From NCBI RefSeq assembly GCF_021631985.1, contig NZ_CP070225.1, positions 7,502,001 to 7,566,000 on the forward strand: 64,000 nucleotides of DNA, read 5' to 3'. The DNA comes from Sandaracinus amylolyticus. GTDB taxonomy: Bacteria > Myxococcota_A > Polyangia > Polyangiales > Sandaracinaceae. The translations under genes and the position numbers were made by a program. The notes under the pieces were generated by a model. The model was not told where the DNA came from. It searched no databases and worked only from the letters and a program-made list of their open reading frames with translations. Positions 24,911-33,761 of the stretch are shown in pieces (position 1 is the stretch's first letter; every line of letters starts with the position of its first letter).

Positions 24911-25783
24911 CTAGGGAGAAACCCGGAGCGAAGCTCCGGGCGGCAACACTGACCTGAGCGCGCGCGCCCGGATGAAGAGCGCGTCGCGATCGGTCTGAGG
25001 GATCGGCCAGCGCGCGTCGCCCACGAGGTGACGCGCGCTCGCCAACTTCAGGGCCTCGAAGCGATAGAAGCGATCGAGCGCAGCGAGATCTTCCTGCACC
25101 GAGCTCGCGTCGCGCCGGGCGCGCGGCTTGTCGAGGAGCGCGACCGCGAGCGACGAGAGCGCAGCGCGCGACTCACCGCGCAGAAAAGCGCTCCAGTCGC
25201 CGCGCCACGAGGAGGACAGTCGGCGGACTTCGAACGTCCAGGTGCGCACGCCCGCAGCCCGTCGTGGCGTCTTCTCGCGATGACCGATCAGCGAGAGCAA
25301 TCGCATCAACGAGAAGAACGCACCGCCGGTGATGTCGCGAGAGCGATAGGCACCGTGCCAGTCGAGCTCGGGGCGCTCTCCCGGTGTCGTCGAGAATGCG
25401 AACAGCGCATGTCTCGGCTCGGTCGTGCCGAGACCGATCGACGGATAGAGGAACGAGAACGCGCCGACCACGTTCCACTTCGGCGTGAGCGCCTGGATGA
25501 GCGCGGCCTCGCGCAGCTCCGCCTCGAGCTCGGTCTCGCACGCCTCGAATTCGACGCGGGCCGCGCTCTCGACGATCGCGCGCATCTTGCGGTGCCTCTT
25601 GCGGCGCGTCGCGTTGCGATACTGCGAGAGGCGGCGTCGCAGGTTGATCGCCTTGCCGACGTAGACGACCGCGCCCGCGGCGTCGAGCACTCGATAGACG
25701 CCCGGCGAGCGCGGCACCGTCGCGAGGAAGTCGTCGCCGAGCCGTCGATCGAACGCGCGCGTCACCGCGACTCCATACCGCAT
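24911..25783 (-). CDS. GIY-YIG nuclease-domain protein (UvrC N-terminus-like)
   Basis: A 290-residue protein. Residues ~25-110 form a GIY-YIG nuclease domain: PGVYRVLDAAGAVVYVGKAINLRRRLSQY has the G(V)Y and Y(V)G core, the following Arg, and the catalytic Glu can be sought in ACETELEAELRE. This is the arrangement in UvrC and Cho. The remaining ~180 residues match no domain I know and lack the UvrC C-terminal nuclease, so a stand-alone Cho-like endonuclease or an exonuclease accessory protein is possible. The ATG at 25783 is preferred over the longest frame (25846), which would overlap the divergent acetyltransferase start. It converges on the peroxidase gene. Confidence 0.78.
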   Translation of the reverse strand: MRYGVAVTRAFDRRLGDDFLATVPRSPGVYRVLDAAGAVVYVGKAINLRRRLSQYRNATRRKRHRKMRAIVESAARVEFEACETELEAELREAALIQALTPKWNVVGAFSFLYPSIGLGTTEPRHALFAFSTTPGERPELDWHGAYRSRDITGGAFFSLMRLLSLIGHREKTPRRAAGVRTWTFEVRRLSSSWRGDWSAFLRGESRAALSSLAVALLDKPRARRDASSVQEDLAALDRFYRFEALKLASARHLVGDARWPIPQTDRDALFIRARALRSVLPPGASLRVSP

Positions 25784-25818
25784 TGCGCACCTCGCGCGCG
25801 ACGGGCACGGTGCTCGCC

Positions 25819-26988
25819 ATGAGCGATCGCATCGTGAGGGCCCCACGCGACGAGCACGAGCGCGCGACGCTCGAGCGCGTCCTCCAGGAGAGCTTCGGCA
25901 ACGACGGGCTGCCCTGGACCTCGTGGATGGAGCGCATCGGGCACGAGAACCTGCGCGTGGTGATCGCGGGCGGCGCGATCCGCGGCGGGCTCGGGTTCTA
26001 TCGCTTCGGTCAGCACTGGGGCGGCGAGCGCGTGCCGATGGTCGGGCTCGCGGGTGTCGGGGTGGAGCCGTCGTGGCGCGGCCGCGGGCTCGCGCGGACG
26101 TTCCTCGTCGACACGCTCGCCCAGGCGCGCGCCGAGGGCGTGCCGCTCGCTGCGCTCTACGCGTCGTCGGTCGCGGTGTATCGCTCGATCGGCTTCGAGC
26201 AGGCCGGCGTCACGCTGCGCCTCGAGGCACCGGTCGCGAGCCTGCCCCGCGGTGATCACGCGCTCGCGTGCGAGGCGTTCGATCCGGCGGAGAGCGCGCA
26301 CGTGCGGCCGCTCTACGATGCGCGCGCGCGCCGCTGGAATGGACACCTGGTGCGGAGCGAGGCGATCTGGGCGCGCATCATGCAGCCCTATCAGAGCACC
26401 GTGCGCGCTTATCGATTCGGCCCTGCGAGCGCGCCCGAGGGATACGTCGTGTACGCGCACCAGCCGAGCGCGGGGCTCGAGTTCGGGATCACGCTGCGCG
26501 ATCTCGTGCTCGCGACGCCGGCCGCCGCGCGACGCTGCGCCGCGCTGCTCTCGGATCTGCGCTCGCTCGGGCGCGAGCTGCGCTGGCTGGGTTGCGCGAG
26601 CGATCCGCTGTTGTCGCTGCTGCCCGAGGAGAGCGCGCGCATCGTCGAGCCGCATCGATGGATGCTGCGCATCCTCGACCCCGAGCGCGCGCTGACGATG
26701 CGCGGATACGCCAGCGACGGTGAGGCGTCGTTCGTCGTGCGTGACGCGCTCTTCGGCGATCGCGCGCTGCGCGTACGGGTGCGCGACGGACGCGCGGAGG
26801 TGGAGATGATCGCGCCCCGGAGCGATCTCCCGGCGCTCGACGTTCGCGCGCTCGCCGCGCTCTACAGCGGGTTCGCGAACGTCTCGACGCTCGTCGCGAT
26901 GGGCCTGATCGAGGGCGCGATCGACGACGTGGTCGCGCTCGCGCGGCTCTTCATCGGCGGTGAGCCCTGGCTCTGCGACTGGTTCTGA
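25819..26988 (+). CDS. Eis-like GNAT acetyltransferase
   Basis: A 389-residue protein with the tripartite architecture of Eis. The N-terminal GNAT contains the acetyl-CoA motif VEPSWRGRGLARTFL (R/Q-x-x-G-x-G/A). A second degenerate GNAT is followed by a C-terminal SCP2-like domain. The Tyr in YASSVAVYRSIGF corresponds to the catalytic Tyr of mycobacterial Eis, and the protein ends in Phe (CDWF), as Eis does, where the C-terminal carboxylate acts as the base. Eis acetylates lysines and aminoglycosides at several amines, but here the substrate is unknown. The ATG at 25819 is supported by the domain start. The palindromic repeat array starts 4 bp after its stop codon. Confidence 0.85.
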   Translation: MSDRIVRAPRDEHERATLERVLQESFGNDGLPWTSWMERIGHENLRVVIAGGAIRGGLGFYRFGQHWGGERVPMVGLAGVGVEPSWRGRGLARTFLVDTLAQARAEGVPLAALYASSVAVYRSIGFEQAGVTLRLEAPVASLPRGDHALACEAFDPAESAHVRPLYDARARRWNGHLVRSEAIWARIMQPYQSTVRAYRFGPASAPEGYVVYAHQPSAGLEFGITLRDLVLATPAAARRCAALLSDLRSLGRELRWLGCASDPLLSLLPEESARIVEPHRWMLRILDPERALTMRGYASDGEASFVVRDALFGDRALRVRVRDGRAEVEMIAPRSDLPALDVRALAALYSGFANVSTLVAMGLIEGAIDDVVALARLFIGGEPWLCDWF

Positions 26989-26992
26989 AGTC

Positions 26993-27330
26993 CAGCAGGA
27001 GTGCTCGCTGGTGCAGGCCCGTACGGGAGCGTGCGGCGCACGCGGCTCTACGCCGGCGAGCCGATTCTTCAGCAGGAGTGCTCGCTGGTGCAGGGCCCGT
27101 ACGGGAGCGTGCGGCGCACGCGGACGGGAGGGCCCTGCGCCGGCGAGCCGATTTTTCAGCAGGGGTGCTCGCTGGTGCAGGGCCCGTACGGGAGCGTGCG
27201 GCGCACGCGGACGGGAGGGCCCTGCGCCGGCGAGCCGATTTTTCAGCAGGAGTGCTCGCTGGTGCAGGGCCCGTACGGGAGCGTGCGCCGCACACGGACG
27301 GGAGGGCCCTGCGCCGGCGAGCCGATCTTC
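26993..27330. repeat. Four tandem copies of an 87-bp palindromic repeat
   Basis: Units start with CAGCAGGAGTGCTCGCTGG at 26993 (77 bp, shortened), 27070, 27157 and 27244 (87 bp each, nearly identical). Each full unit folds on itself. GCTCGCTGGTGCAGGGCCC near the left end pairs with the right part (GGGCCCTGCGCCGGCGAGC) at 19 positions counting two G-U pairs. An internal loop then surrounds a GCGTGC-GGC-GCACGC hairpin. The array fills the space between the convergent stops of the acetyltransferase (26988) and a small membrane protein (27339). There are no spacers, so it is not CRISPR. Frames crossing it are not genes. Confidence 0.9.
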
Positions 27331-27338
27331 GACACCTC

Positions 27339-27554
27339 TCAGTCCAGGTCGCGCGGCGCGTGCGTCTCGCCGGGCTCGCGCACCAGCATCGACTGCACGC
27401 GAACCCGGCCGCTCTCCGGACGTCGCGGCGCCGGCTCTTCGCGGCGCAGGTACCACGAGAGCGCGAGCACGCCGCCTGCCGAGCAGCACGCGACCACGAG
27501 GAAGCCGATCAGGAACGGCAGGAACACTTCGAGAGCGTAGAGCGCTACCGACAC
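27339..27554 (-). CDS. Small single-span membrane protein
   Basis: A 71-residue protein beginning SVALYALEVFLPFLIGFLVV with one strongly hydrophobic segment (~10-32, containing two adjacent Cys), followed by a basic, Arg/Pro/Glu-rich tail. No family is recognised. The GTG at 27554 is chosen because it overlaps the last codons of the upstream lipoprotein gene by 10 bp, which suggests translational coupling; there is no separate ribosome site. Membrane topology would put the tail in the cytoplasm. The palindromic repeat array lies 8 bp beyond its stop. Confidence 0.55.
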   Translation of the reverse strand: MSVALYALEVFLPFLIGFLVVACCSAGGVLALSWYLRREEPAPRRPESGRVRVQSMLVREPGETHAPRDLD

Positions 27555-28327
27555 GGAGGCACGTAGCCGTCGACGCGCAGCCCTCGAAACGTGATCGCGT
27601 TCGGGGTCTCGCCGACGAACACGAAGCCGCGCACCGCGGCGAGCGCCGACTCGTAGGAGTACGAGGGCGTGCCCAGCGAGGGCAAGGTCGTCCATTGATC
27701 GCGCGCGAACGAGAAGAAGCGCGTCTGGTCCACGCCGCCGGTCGAAGGGATGCGCGTGAGGTACTTGTCTCCGCCGCTCCACGCGAACGAAGGACGGATC
27801 TGCACGTAGAAGTCGTCGGTCGCGCGGTAGGTGAGCCAGAAGCCGCTCGAGCCCGAGAAGTCCGCCTCGCCCTCGAACTGGTTCGCGGTGAACACGGTGA
27901 GCACGTGCCACTCGCGGTTCACGAGCTCGACGCGCGCGACCTGCTCGCCGCCTTCGTTCACGAGGAGCGTGCCGGTGCGCGGGTTCGTGGTGCCCTCACC
28001 GCTCGCGAGCCACGACTGGAAACGATCGACCGACGCGCCGCCCGGGCACTCGTCGAGCGGCCCGGGAAACCCTCCGGCGTCGCCCGACGGAGGGCCCGCA
28101 TCGGGCTCGGGCGGCGCACCGGAGTCGGGCTCGCTCGATCCCGAATCGACGACCACCGCCGCATCGATGATCGGCGTGCTCGCGTCGATCGCGCCCGCAT
28201 CGATCGAGACGCTCGCGTCGCTCGGATCGAGCGTCGACGCGCCCGCATCGGGCTCGCCCCCGATCGATCCGACACACCCCGACGCCACCACGGCGAGCGC
28301 GACCGCGAGCGAGCTACGCGTGCTCAT
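27545..28327 (-). CDS. Putative lipoprotein with Asp/Ala-rich linker
   Basis: A 260-residue protein. The signal MSTRSSLAVALAVVASGCVG has lipobox VASGC. The next ~80 residues are an Asp/Ala/Ser/Pro linker with many DAG/DAS units. The C-terminal ~170 residues (DRFQSWLASGEGTTNPRTG...WLTYRATDDFYVQIRPSFAWSGG...TFRGLRVDGYVPPCR) form a beta-rich domain of unknown family, possibly carbohydrate-binding-like. It is probably displayed on the surface through the linker. Two cysteines (DECPGG and PPCR) may form a disulfide. A truncated palindromic repeat copy lies in its 5' region. Confidence 0.78.
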   Translation of the reverse strand: MSTRSSLAVALAVVASGCVGSIGGEPDAGASTLDPSDASVSIDAGAIDASTPIIDAAVVVDSGSSEPDSGAPPEPDAGPPSGDAGGFPGPLDECPGGASVDRFQSWLASGEGTTNPRTGTLLVNEGGEQVARVELVNREWHVLTVFTANQFEGEADFSGSSGFWLTYRATDDFYVQIRPSFAWSGGDKYLTRIPSTGGVDQTRFFSFARDQWTTLPSLGTPSYSYESALAAVRGFVFVGETPNAITFRGLRVDGYVPPCR

Positions 28328-28370
28328 GCGAGCACGGTGTCGCCCCGCGGCGCGATCGGGTCACTCAGCC

Positions 28371-28431
28371 CAGCCGGAGTGCTCGCTGGCCGCGGGCCCG
28401 CACGGGAGCGTGCCGCGCAAGCCGATTCTTC
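28371..28431. repeat. Truncated copy of the 87-bp palindromic repeat
   Basis: CAGCCGGAGTGCTCGCTGGCC, GGGCCCGCACGGGAGCGTGC and GCCGATTCTTC match the array units in order. The right arm (about 25 bp between GCGCA and GCCGATTC) is missing. The copy lies between two minus-strand lipoprotein genes, 43 bp upstream of the 27545-28327 gene. Confidence 0.75.
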
Positions 28432-28441
28432 GACGACTCGC

Positions 28442-30265
28442 TCACCCGAGGTTCGTGAGACAGGCGTTGCTGCAGGTGTCGGTGTCGACGTCGTTGCCGT
28501 CGTCGCACTGCTCGCCGTGCTCGGCCTGGCGCACGCCGTCGCCGCAGCGCTCGGTGAGCTGGCACGCGGGCGAGCATCCGTCGTAGCCGCCGACGTTCGG
28601 CGGATCGTCGCACTGCTCGCCCTCTTCGCTCTGGGTGACGCCATCACCGCAGCGCGGACCGAGCGCCATGCAGCCCGGCGCGCAGCCGCCGTACGAGCCG
28701 TCGTTGACTCCGTCGTCGCACGCCTCGAAGCGGGTGACGATCCCGTCGCCGCAGATCGGCGCGCACTCGGTGCGCGAAGAGGTGAAGTTCGAGAGCGTCA
28801 GTCGATACGACGACTGCGTGGTGTGGCGCTCCGCCTGGAACACCACGACTTCGTAGATGCCGCCGACGGCGAGGCCGAGGTCCGGGGCGCGCGCGCTCAG
28901 CGTCACGGTGCCGCTCAGTGCGCCGTGCACACCGCCGAGATCGAGCGCGAGGCGGCCGTTGATGAACACCCAGACGTCGTCGTCTCCGCGGAACGTGAGG
29001 ACCTCGTCGCCGTGGTACTCGAACCAATAACGAACGACGCTGGTGAACGAGAAGTTGTGGCCTCCGGTCCGCGGCTGCTCCGTCCCAGCCGCGATCCAGC
29101 CTCGACCGTCGAGCGGGAAGAACACGCTGTTGTCGTACACGTAGCGGCCATCGGGCTGGCGCGTCAGCACGAGCCGCTCGACGACCGTTCGGTTCACCCC
29201 GGCGGTGTCGCGGTACCACTGGTCGAACGCGACGCGCCCGTGGGTCGTGGCCGAGCTGACTCCTTCCTTCGCGTAGACCGGGAGTCGATCGGCGCCGAGC
29301 GTCGCCGCGACGATCCCGGTCTCGTTGCCGTTGGCGTTCTCGAAGTCGATGTGACCGCCCGACAGATCGCGACCACGGAAGTCGCGGTACACGACCGCGA
29401 GCGCGAGCTCGTCAGGCGCCTCGATCTCGGTGAGCTCGCAGGTGAAGCCTTCTTCGATGGTGCACGTCGGCGAGCATCCGTCGCCCGCGCGCGTGTTGCC
29501 GTCGTCGCAGGGCTCGCCGGGGAGCACGACTCCGTCGCCGCACGCAGTGGTGCAGACTCCGTCGCTGCACACCGGCTCGACCTCGCACAGCGGACTGCAG
29601 CCATCGCCGGTGTCGTTGTTCCCGTCGTCGCAGGGCTCCGTGCCTTCGACGACGCGGTCGCCACATTGCGTCGGGACACACGGCGCGCCGACGGTCTCGC
29701 ACGCATATCCGTTCTCGAAGAGACAATCGGCGCTGCAGCCGTCGTTGCCTTCGGGCGGCGCGTCGCCGTCCTCGCACTCTTCGAATCCCGCGATGATTCC
29801 GTCGCCGCACGCCGCCGCGCGACACGCGACTCCGTCGATCGGACAGACCCATCCTGCTTCGATGACACAAGCCGCGCTGCAGCCGTCGCCAGCGTCGGTA
29901 TTGCGATCATCGCACTCCTCGCTCGCCGCGCGGACTCCGTCACCGCACGTCGCGAGAGGAACGCAGTCTTCGCCGGGAGTCGGACACGCATATCCGTCTT
30001 CGACGGTGCAAGTCGCGGAACAACCATCCTCGGGATCCACGTCGCCGTCGTCGCACGCCTCGGTCGGCGCATTGATTCCGTCGCCGCAGATCGGACTGCC
30101 GGCATCGGGCCGCGGCGGCGGCGGGGCGTCGATCCCCGGCGACGCGTCGCGCGGCTCCATGCGACCGGCGTCGACGTCGTCGTCGGGTCGTGGGCCGGGA
30201 TCGGGATCGCAGGCGATCGTGAGTGCAGAGAGCGCGAGGACGAAAGCGAAGCGACGGTGCATCAC
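28442..30265 (-). CDS. Secreted lipoprotein with DUF4215 repeats and fibro-slime domain
   Basis: A 607-residue surface protein. The signal MMHRRFAFVLALSALTIACD has lipobox TIAC, and an Asp/Arg/Pro linker follows. Residues ~60-275 hold about five DUF4215 Cys repeats (CGDGINAPTEACDDGDVDPE and similar). Residues ~280-510 match the fibro-slime domain (LAVVYRDFRGRDLSGGHIDFEN...FTSVVRYWFEYHGDEVLTFRGDDDVWVFINGRLALDLGG), known in Fibrobacter and slime-mould adhesion proteins. More DUF4215 repeats close the protein. It probably acts in adhesion or carbohydrate contact outside the cell. The start may be the second ATG at 30262. Its own upstream region before the hybrid kinase gene is only 46 bp. Confidence 0.88.
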   Translation of the reverse strand: MMHRRFAFVLALSALTIACDPDPGPRPDDDVDAGRMEPRDASPGIDAPPPPRPDAGSPICGDGINAPTEACDDGDVDPEDGCSATCTVEDGYACPTPGEDCVPLATCGDGVRAASEECDDRNTDAGDGCSAACVIEAGWVCPIDGVACRAAACGDGIIAGFEECEDGDAPPEGNDGCSADCLFENGYACETVGAPCVPTQCGDRVVEGTEPCDDGNNDTGDGCSPLCEVEPVCSDGVCTTACGDGVVLPGEPCDDGNTRAGDGCSPTCTIEEGFTCELTEIEAPDELALAVVYRDFRGRDLSGGHIDFENANGNETGIVAATLGADRLPVYAKEGVSSATTHGRVAFDQWYRDTAGVNRTVVERLVLTRQPDGRYVYDNSVFFPLDGRGWIAAGTEQPRTGGHNFSFTSVVRYWFEYHGDEVLTFRGDDDVWVFINGRLALDLGGVHGALSGTVTLSARAPDLGLAVGGIYEVVVFQAERHTTQSSYRLTLSNFTSSRTECAPICGDGIVTRFEACDDGVNDGSYGGCAPGCMALGPRCGDGVTQSEEGEQCDDPPNVGGYDGCSPACQLTERCGDGVRQAEHGEQCDDGNDVDTDTCSNACLTNLG

Positions 30266-30311
30266 TCCGCTTGTCCCTTAACAGTGACAGCGAACGCAAC
30301 ACCCCCGAGGG

Positions 30312-32321
30312 TCAGCCGCGGTCGATCGCGTCGCGCACCGCACGGAGGAGCGCTTCGTTGGTCAGCGGCTTCTGCACGAAGCGCGCGCGCTCCTCGAGCA
30401 CACGCGGCCCGACGACGTCGACGTCGAGGTAACCCGACATGTAGACGACGGGCAGATCGGGCCGGCTCACCCGCAGTCGATCGGCGAGCTCGGGACCGGT
30501 GAGCTCGGGCATCACGACGTCGGTCAGCAGCGCATCGACGCGGCCGAGCCCGCTCGCGAGCGAGAGCGCCTCGCTCGGCGCCGACGCCTCGACCACGAGG
30601 TACCCGCTGCGCGCGAGGATCCGCCGCGCCGCGGCGCGCACCAGGGGATCGTCCTCGACCAGCAGGATCGTCTCGCTGCCACCGCGCGCGTGCGCGAGCC
30701 CGGAGCGCGCATCGGCCGCGCTGGCGTCGTGCTCGACGACCGGCAGGTAGACCTTGATCGTCGTGCCGAGGCCGACCTCGCTGTAGGCCCACACGTGCCC
30801 GCCGCTCTGCGCGACGATGCCGTAGACGGTCGAGAGCCCGAGGCCGGTGCCCTTGCCCGGCTCCTTCGTCGTGAAGAAGGGCTCGAACGCGCGATCGAGC
30901 GTCTCCTTGCTCATGCCGACGCCGGTGTCGCTCACCGCGATCACGACGTAGGTGCCGGCGCGCACGCCGTGGTGCGACGCGGCGTACTCCTCGTCGAGAT
31001 CGACGACGCTCGTCTCGATGCGGAGCCGCCCGCCGCGCGGCATCGCGTCGCGCGCGTTCACCGCGAGGTTGACGATCACCTGCTCGATCTGCCCGACGTC
31101 CGCGAGGATGCGGACGCCACGCGCACCGAGGCGCGTCGAGAGCCCGACCTGCTCGCCGATCAGACGCTGCAGGAGGCGCTCGAGCCCCGCGATCACGTCG
31201 TCGACGAGGATCGGCCGCGCGTCGAGCACCTGCTGCCGGCTGAACGCGAGCAGCTGCCGCGTGAGCTCGGTCGCGCGCACCGCGGCGCCGCGCACTTGCT
31301 CGAGATCGCCGCGCCGCGAATCGTCCACCGCCATCTCGCCGAGCGCGAGCTCGGTGAAGATCAAGATGACGCTCAACATGTTGTTGAAGTCGTGGGCCAC
31401 GCCGCCGGCGAGGCGACCCACCGCTTCCATCTTGAGCGCCTGGCGCAGCTGCACCTCGGTCTGCGCGAGCGCGGCCTGCGCCTGCTCGCGCGCCCCGATC
31501 TCCGCGCGCAGCCCTTCGTTCGCGGCGCGCAGCTCCTCGGTGCCGAGCTCGATGTGGTGCTCGATCTGCGTCCACACCTCGCGCTCGCGCTCCTCCGCGC
31601 GACGTCGCTCGGTCACGTCGAGCACCGTCGAGCGGCTCGCGACGAAGGCGCCCGTGTCGTCGTACACCGCGGTCGCGTGGAGCTGCACCGGCAGGATCGA
31701 GCCGTCCTTGCGCACCATGTCGAACTGCAGGTACGAGGTCTCGCCGCGCTCGACGAAGCGATCGAACGTGCCCTCGAACGCCTCGCGGCTCTCGGGCGTG
31801 AGCAGATCGACGAAGCGCCGCACGCCCACGATCTCGTCGCGCGTGTAGCCGAGCCAGCGCAGCTCGGTGTCGTTGATGCGCCGGAACACGCCGTGGCGAT
31901 CGAGCGAGTGATAGCCGATCGGCGCGCGATCGTAGAGATCCTGCAGCTCGCGCGTGGTGAGCTCGAGCGCGTGACGCGCGCGCTCCTCGCGCGTGGTCTC
32001 GTGCATCGAGATGCCGATGCGCGTCGGCGAGAGCGGGATGAGCTCGATGTCGAACACGCGCCCGCCCTCGAGCACCACGCCCGGCACCGTCGTGCGCGTG
32101 GCCCTCGCGAGCGCTTCGCGCAGCGGCACGACCGAGCGCGGCGAGACCTCGGCGATGGTGCGCCCCTCGAGCGCTGCGCCGCTGCCCGCGCCGGCGAGCT
32201 CGCCCGCCGCGTCGTTCGCCGCGACGATGCGCAGCGTTCCGTCGGGCTCGGCTTCGATCACGGAAGAAGGCGTCGACGAGCGCGCCGCGAGCTCGGCGAG
32301 CGGTTCGCGCGTGACGGCCAT
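30312..32321 (-). CDS. Hybrid sensor histidine kinase (PAS-PAS-HisKA-HATPase-receiver)
   Basis: A 669-residue cytosolic hybrid kinase. Two PAS units occupy ~15-250 (VIEAEPDGTLRIVAANDAAG and LYDRAPIGYHSLDRHGVFRRIN). HisKA carries the phospho-acceptor His in GGVAHDFNNMLSVI, then N-box NLAVNARDAMPRGG and G-boxes DTGVGMSKETLDRAFEPF and GTGLGLSTVYGIV. The C-terminal receiver domain has acceptor Asp in ALLTDVVMPELTG. No membrane segments are seen. Because GGVAHDFNNM kinases often signal to a diffusible receiver, the adjacent EAL response regulator is the likely partner. The ATG overlaps the stop of that gene (TGATG), so they form a coupled operon. The N-terminal PAS is degenerate. Confidence 0.93.
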   Translation of the reverse strand: MAVTREPLAELAARSSTPSSVIEAEPDGTLRIVAANDAAGELAGAGSGAALEGRTIAEVSPRSVVPLREALARATRTTVPGVVLEGGRVFDIELIPLSPTRIGISMHETTREERARHALELTTRELQDLYDRAPIGYHSLDRHGVFRRINDTELRWLGYTRDEIVGVRRFVDLLTPESREAFEGTFDRFVERGETSYLQFDMVRKDGSILPVQLHATAVYDDTGAFVASRSTVLDVTERRRAEEREREVWTQIEHHIELGTEELRAANEGLRAEIGAREQAQAALAQTEVQLRQALKMEAVGRLAGGVAHDFNNMLSVILIFTELALGEMAVDDSRRGDLEQVRGAAVRATELTRQLLAFSRQQVLDARPILVDDVIAGLERLLQRLIGEQVGLSTRLGARGVRILADVGQIEQVIVNLAVNARDAMPRGGRLRIETSVVDLDEEYAASHHGVRAGTYVVIAVSDTGVGMSKETLDRAFEPFFTTKEPGKGTGLGLSTVYGIVAQSGGHVWAYSEVGLGTTIKVYLPVVEHDASAADARSGLAHARGGSETILLVEDDPLVRAAARRILARSGYLVVEASAPSEALSLASGLGRVDALLTDVVMPELTGPELADRLRVSRPDLPVVYMSGYLDVDVVGPRVLEERARFVQKPLTNEALLRAVRDAIDRG

Positions 32322-33499
32322 CAGGGCCACGTGATCGACGGGAACGCGGGACCGGGATGCGCGAGCGCGTATCCCTGCACGTACGTGCATCCGAGGCGCA
32401 CGACGCAGTCGCGCTCCGCGGCGGTCTCGATCCCCTCGGCGACGACCTCCATGCCGAGCCCGGTCGCGAGCGACACCAGCGAGTGCACGACGCGCTGTCG
32501 CACGACGTCGGCATCGACGCCGCGCACCAGCGACATGTCGACCTTCACGATCTCCGGCTGCACGCGCGCGAAGTAGCTGAGGCCCGCGTAGCCGGCGCCG
32601 AGATCGTCCACCGCGAGGCGATATCCGAGCGCGCGCAGCGACTCGAAGCGCAGCTCGAGATCGGGCACCGCCTCGAGCGACGCGCGCTCCGTGAGCTCGA
32701 GCACCACCTGCCGCGCGACCCGCGAGAGCGGCGAGGCGGGATCGAAGAGATCGGGATCGGCGAGATCGGACGGATGGAGGTTCACGAAGATCGCGGTCGC
32801 GCGCGGTGCGTCCTCGAGCTGCGCGGCGACGATGTTGCGCACGCGGCGCCCGAGCGTGTGCAGCATGCCGAGCTTCTCGGCCGCATCGATCACCGACATC
32901 GGCGTCGTCAGCGTGGGCTCGGTCGAGCGCATCAGCGCCTCGTACCCGACGGTCTCGCGGGTCGTGCACGAGACGATGGGCTGGTACGCGACGCGCAGCG
33001 TCTTGAGGGCGCGACGCAGCGCCTGGTCGAGCCGCGCGCGATCGTCGCCGCGCCGGGCGCGCGCGAGCGAGCGCAGGTGCGCGGCCTCGAGCACCGCCTT
33101 GCGCAGCACGTCGGGCGAGAGCGGCTTCGTGAGATAGCGGAACGCGCCGAGCTCGACCGCCTTCGCCGCGGTCTCGACCGAGGGCGCGCCGGTGATCTGG
33201 ATCACCGGCAGATCGAGATCGCGCGCGCGCACCGCGCGGAGGAGCTCGGTGCCGCTCATCCCCGCCATCGCGAGGTCGGAGACGACGACGTCGTACTCGT
33301 TGGTCTCGAGCGCGCGCAGCGCGGTCGTCGCGTCGTGCAGCACCGAGACGTCGGCGCCGGTGCCCGAGACCACGCGCGCGAGCGCTGCTGCGACGGCGGG
33401 CTCGTCGTCCACGATCAAGACGCGAGGAGCGCTCGAGCGAGGTGATTCGTCGACGCCACGCACGATCGAGGGTGCGGTGTCTTTCATCCGCGAGCGCAT
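32321..33499 (-). CDS. Response regulator with EAL c-di-GMP phosphodiesterase domain
   Basis: A 392-residue protein. The receiver domain (~25-140) has the Asp triad (VLIVDDEP, VVVSDLAMAG) and K (LTKPLS). The EAL domain (~160-392) keeps the catalytic residues: YEALMR (Glu), NLHPSDL (Asn), ELTE (Glu), VDDLGAGY (Asp-Asp), KVDMSL (Lys), VVAEGIET (Glu) and VQGYAL (Gln). It should hydrolyse c-di-GMP, with activity set by phosphorylation from the cotranscribed hybrid kinase. The ATG at 33499 has an AAGG 7 bp upstream; the ATG at 33487 (MKDTAP) is a weaker alternative. Confidence 0.93.
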   Translation of the reverse strand: MRSRMKDTAPSIVRGVDESPRSSAPRVLIVDDEPAVAAALARVVSGTGADVSVLHDATTALRALETNEYDVVVSDLAMAGMSGTELLRAVRARDLDLPVIQITGAPSVETAAKAVELGAFRYLTKPLSPDVLRKAVLEAAHLRSLARARRGDDRARLDQALRRALKTLRVAYQPIVSCTTRETVGYEALMRSTEPTLTTPMSVIDAAEKLGMLHTLGRRVRNIVAAQLEDAPRATAIFVNLHPSDLADPDLFDPASPLSRVARQVVLELTERASLEAVPDLELRFESLRALGYRLAVDDLGAGYAGLSYFARVQPEIVKVDMSLVRGVDADVVRQRVVHSLVSLATGLGMEVVAEGIETAAERDCVVRLGCTYVQGYALAHPGPAFPSITWP

Positions 33500-33681
33500 C
33501 GAGAGCCTTTCGGAACGGCGGCGGACAACGGAGATGCGTGGGGCTCGGAGGTGCGAAGACGAGGACTGCGCCCGGAGCGGACGCGAGAGGGGTCAGCCTA
33601 ACGCCAGGTCCGGTACGGAAGCGAGCACGAGATCGCGCGCACCCACGGTATCTAGGGTCCATGAGAGCCACGACGACGTGC

Positions 33682-33710
33682 GCCCACACGGACGCCTCGT
33701 CCGTGTGGGC
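33682..33710. terminator. 13-bp perfect hairpin downstream of fabF
   Basis: GCCCACACGGACG (33682-33694) and CGTCCGTGTGGGC (33698-33710) form a perfect 13-bp stem with a 3-nt CCT loop. It lies 52 bp beyond the fabF stop on the minus strand. There is no T-tract, but a stem this stable can terminate transcription. Confidence 0.55.
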
Positions 33711-33761
33711 TTCACCTCGACGATCTTCGCGATCACGCGCTCGGGGAGCCCGGCGCGAGCG

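Noticed and set aside
26993-27330. CRISPR array
   Set aside because: Units are contiguous with no spacers, are far longer than CRISPR repeats and there is no cas gene.
27001-27540. Repetitive 179-residue reading frame across the tandem array
   Set aside because: The repeats are a palindromic DNA element; the frame changes composition at the boundaries and has no signal or domain.
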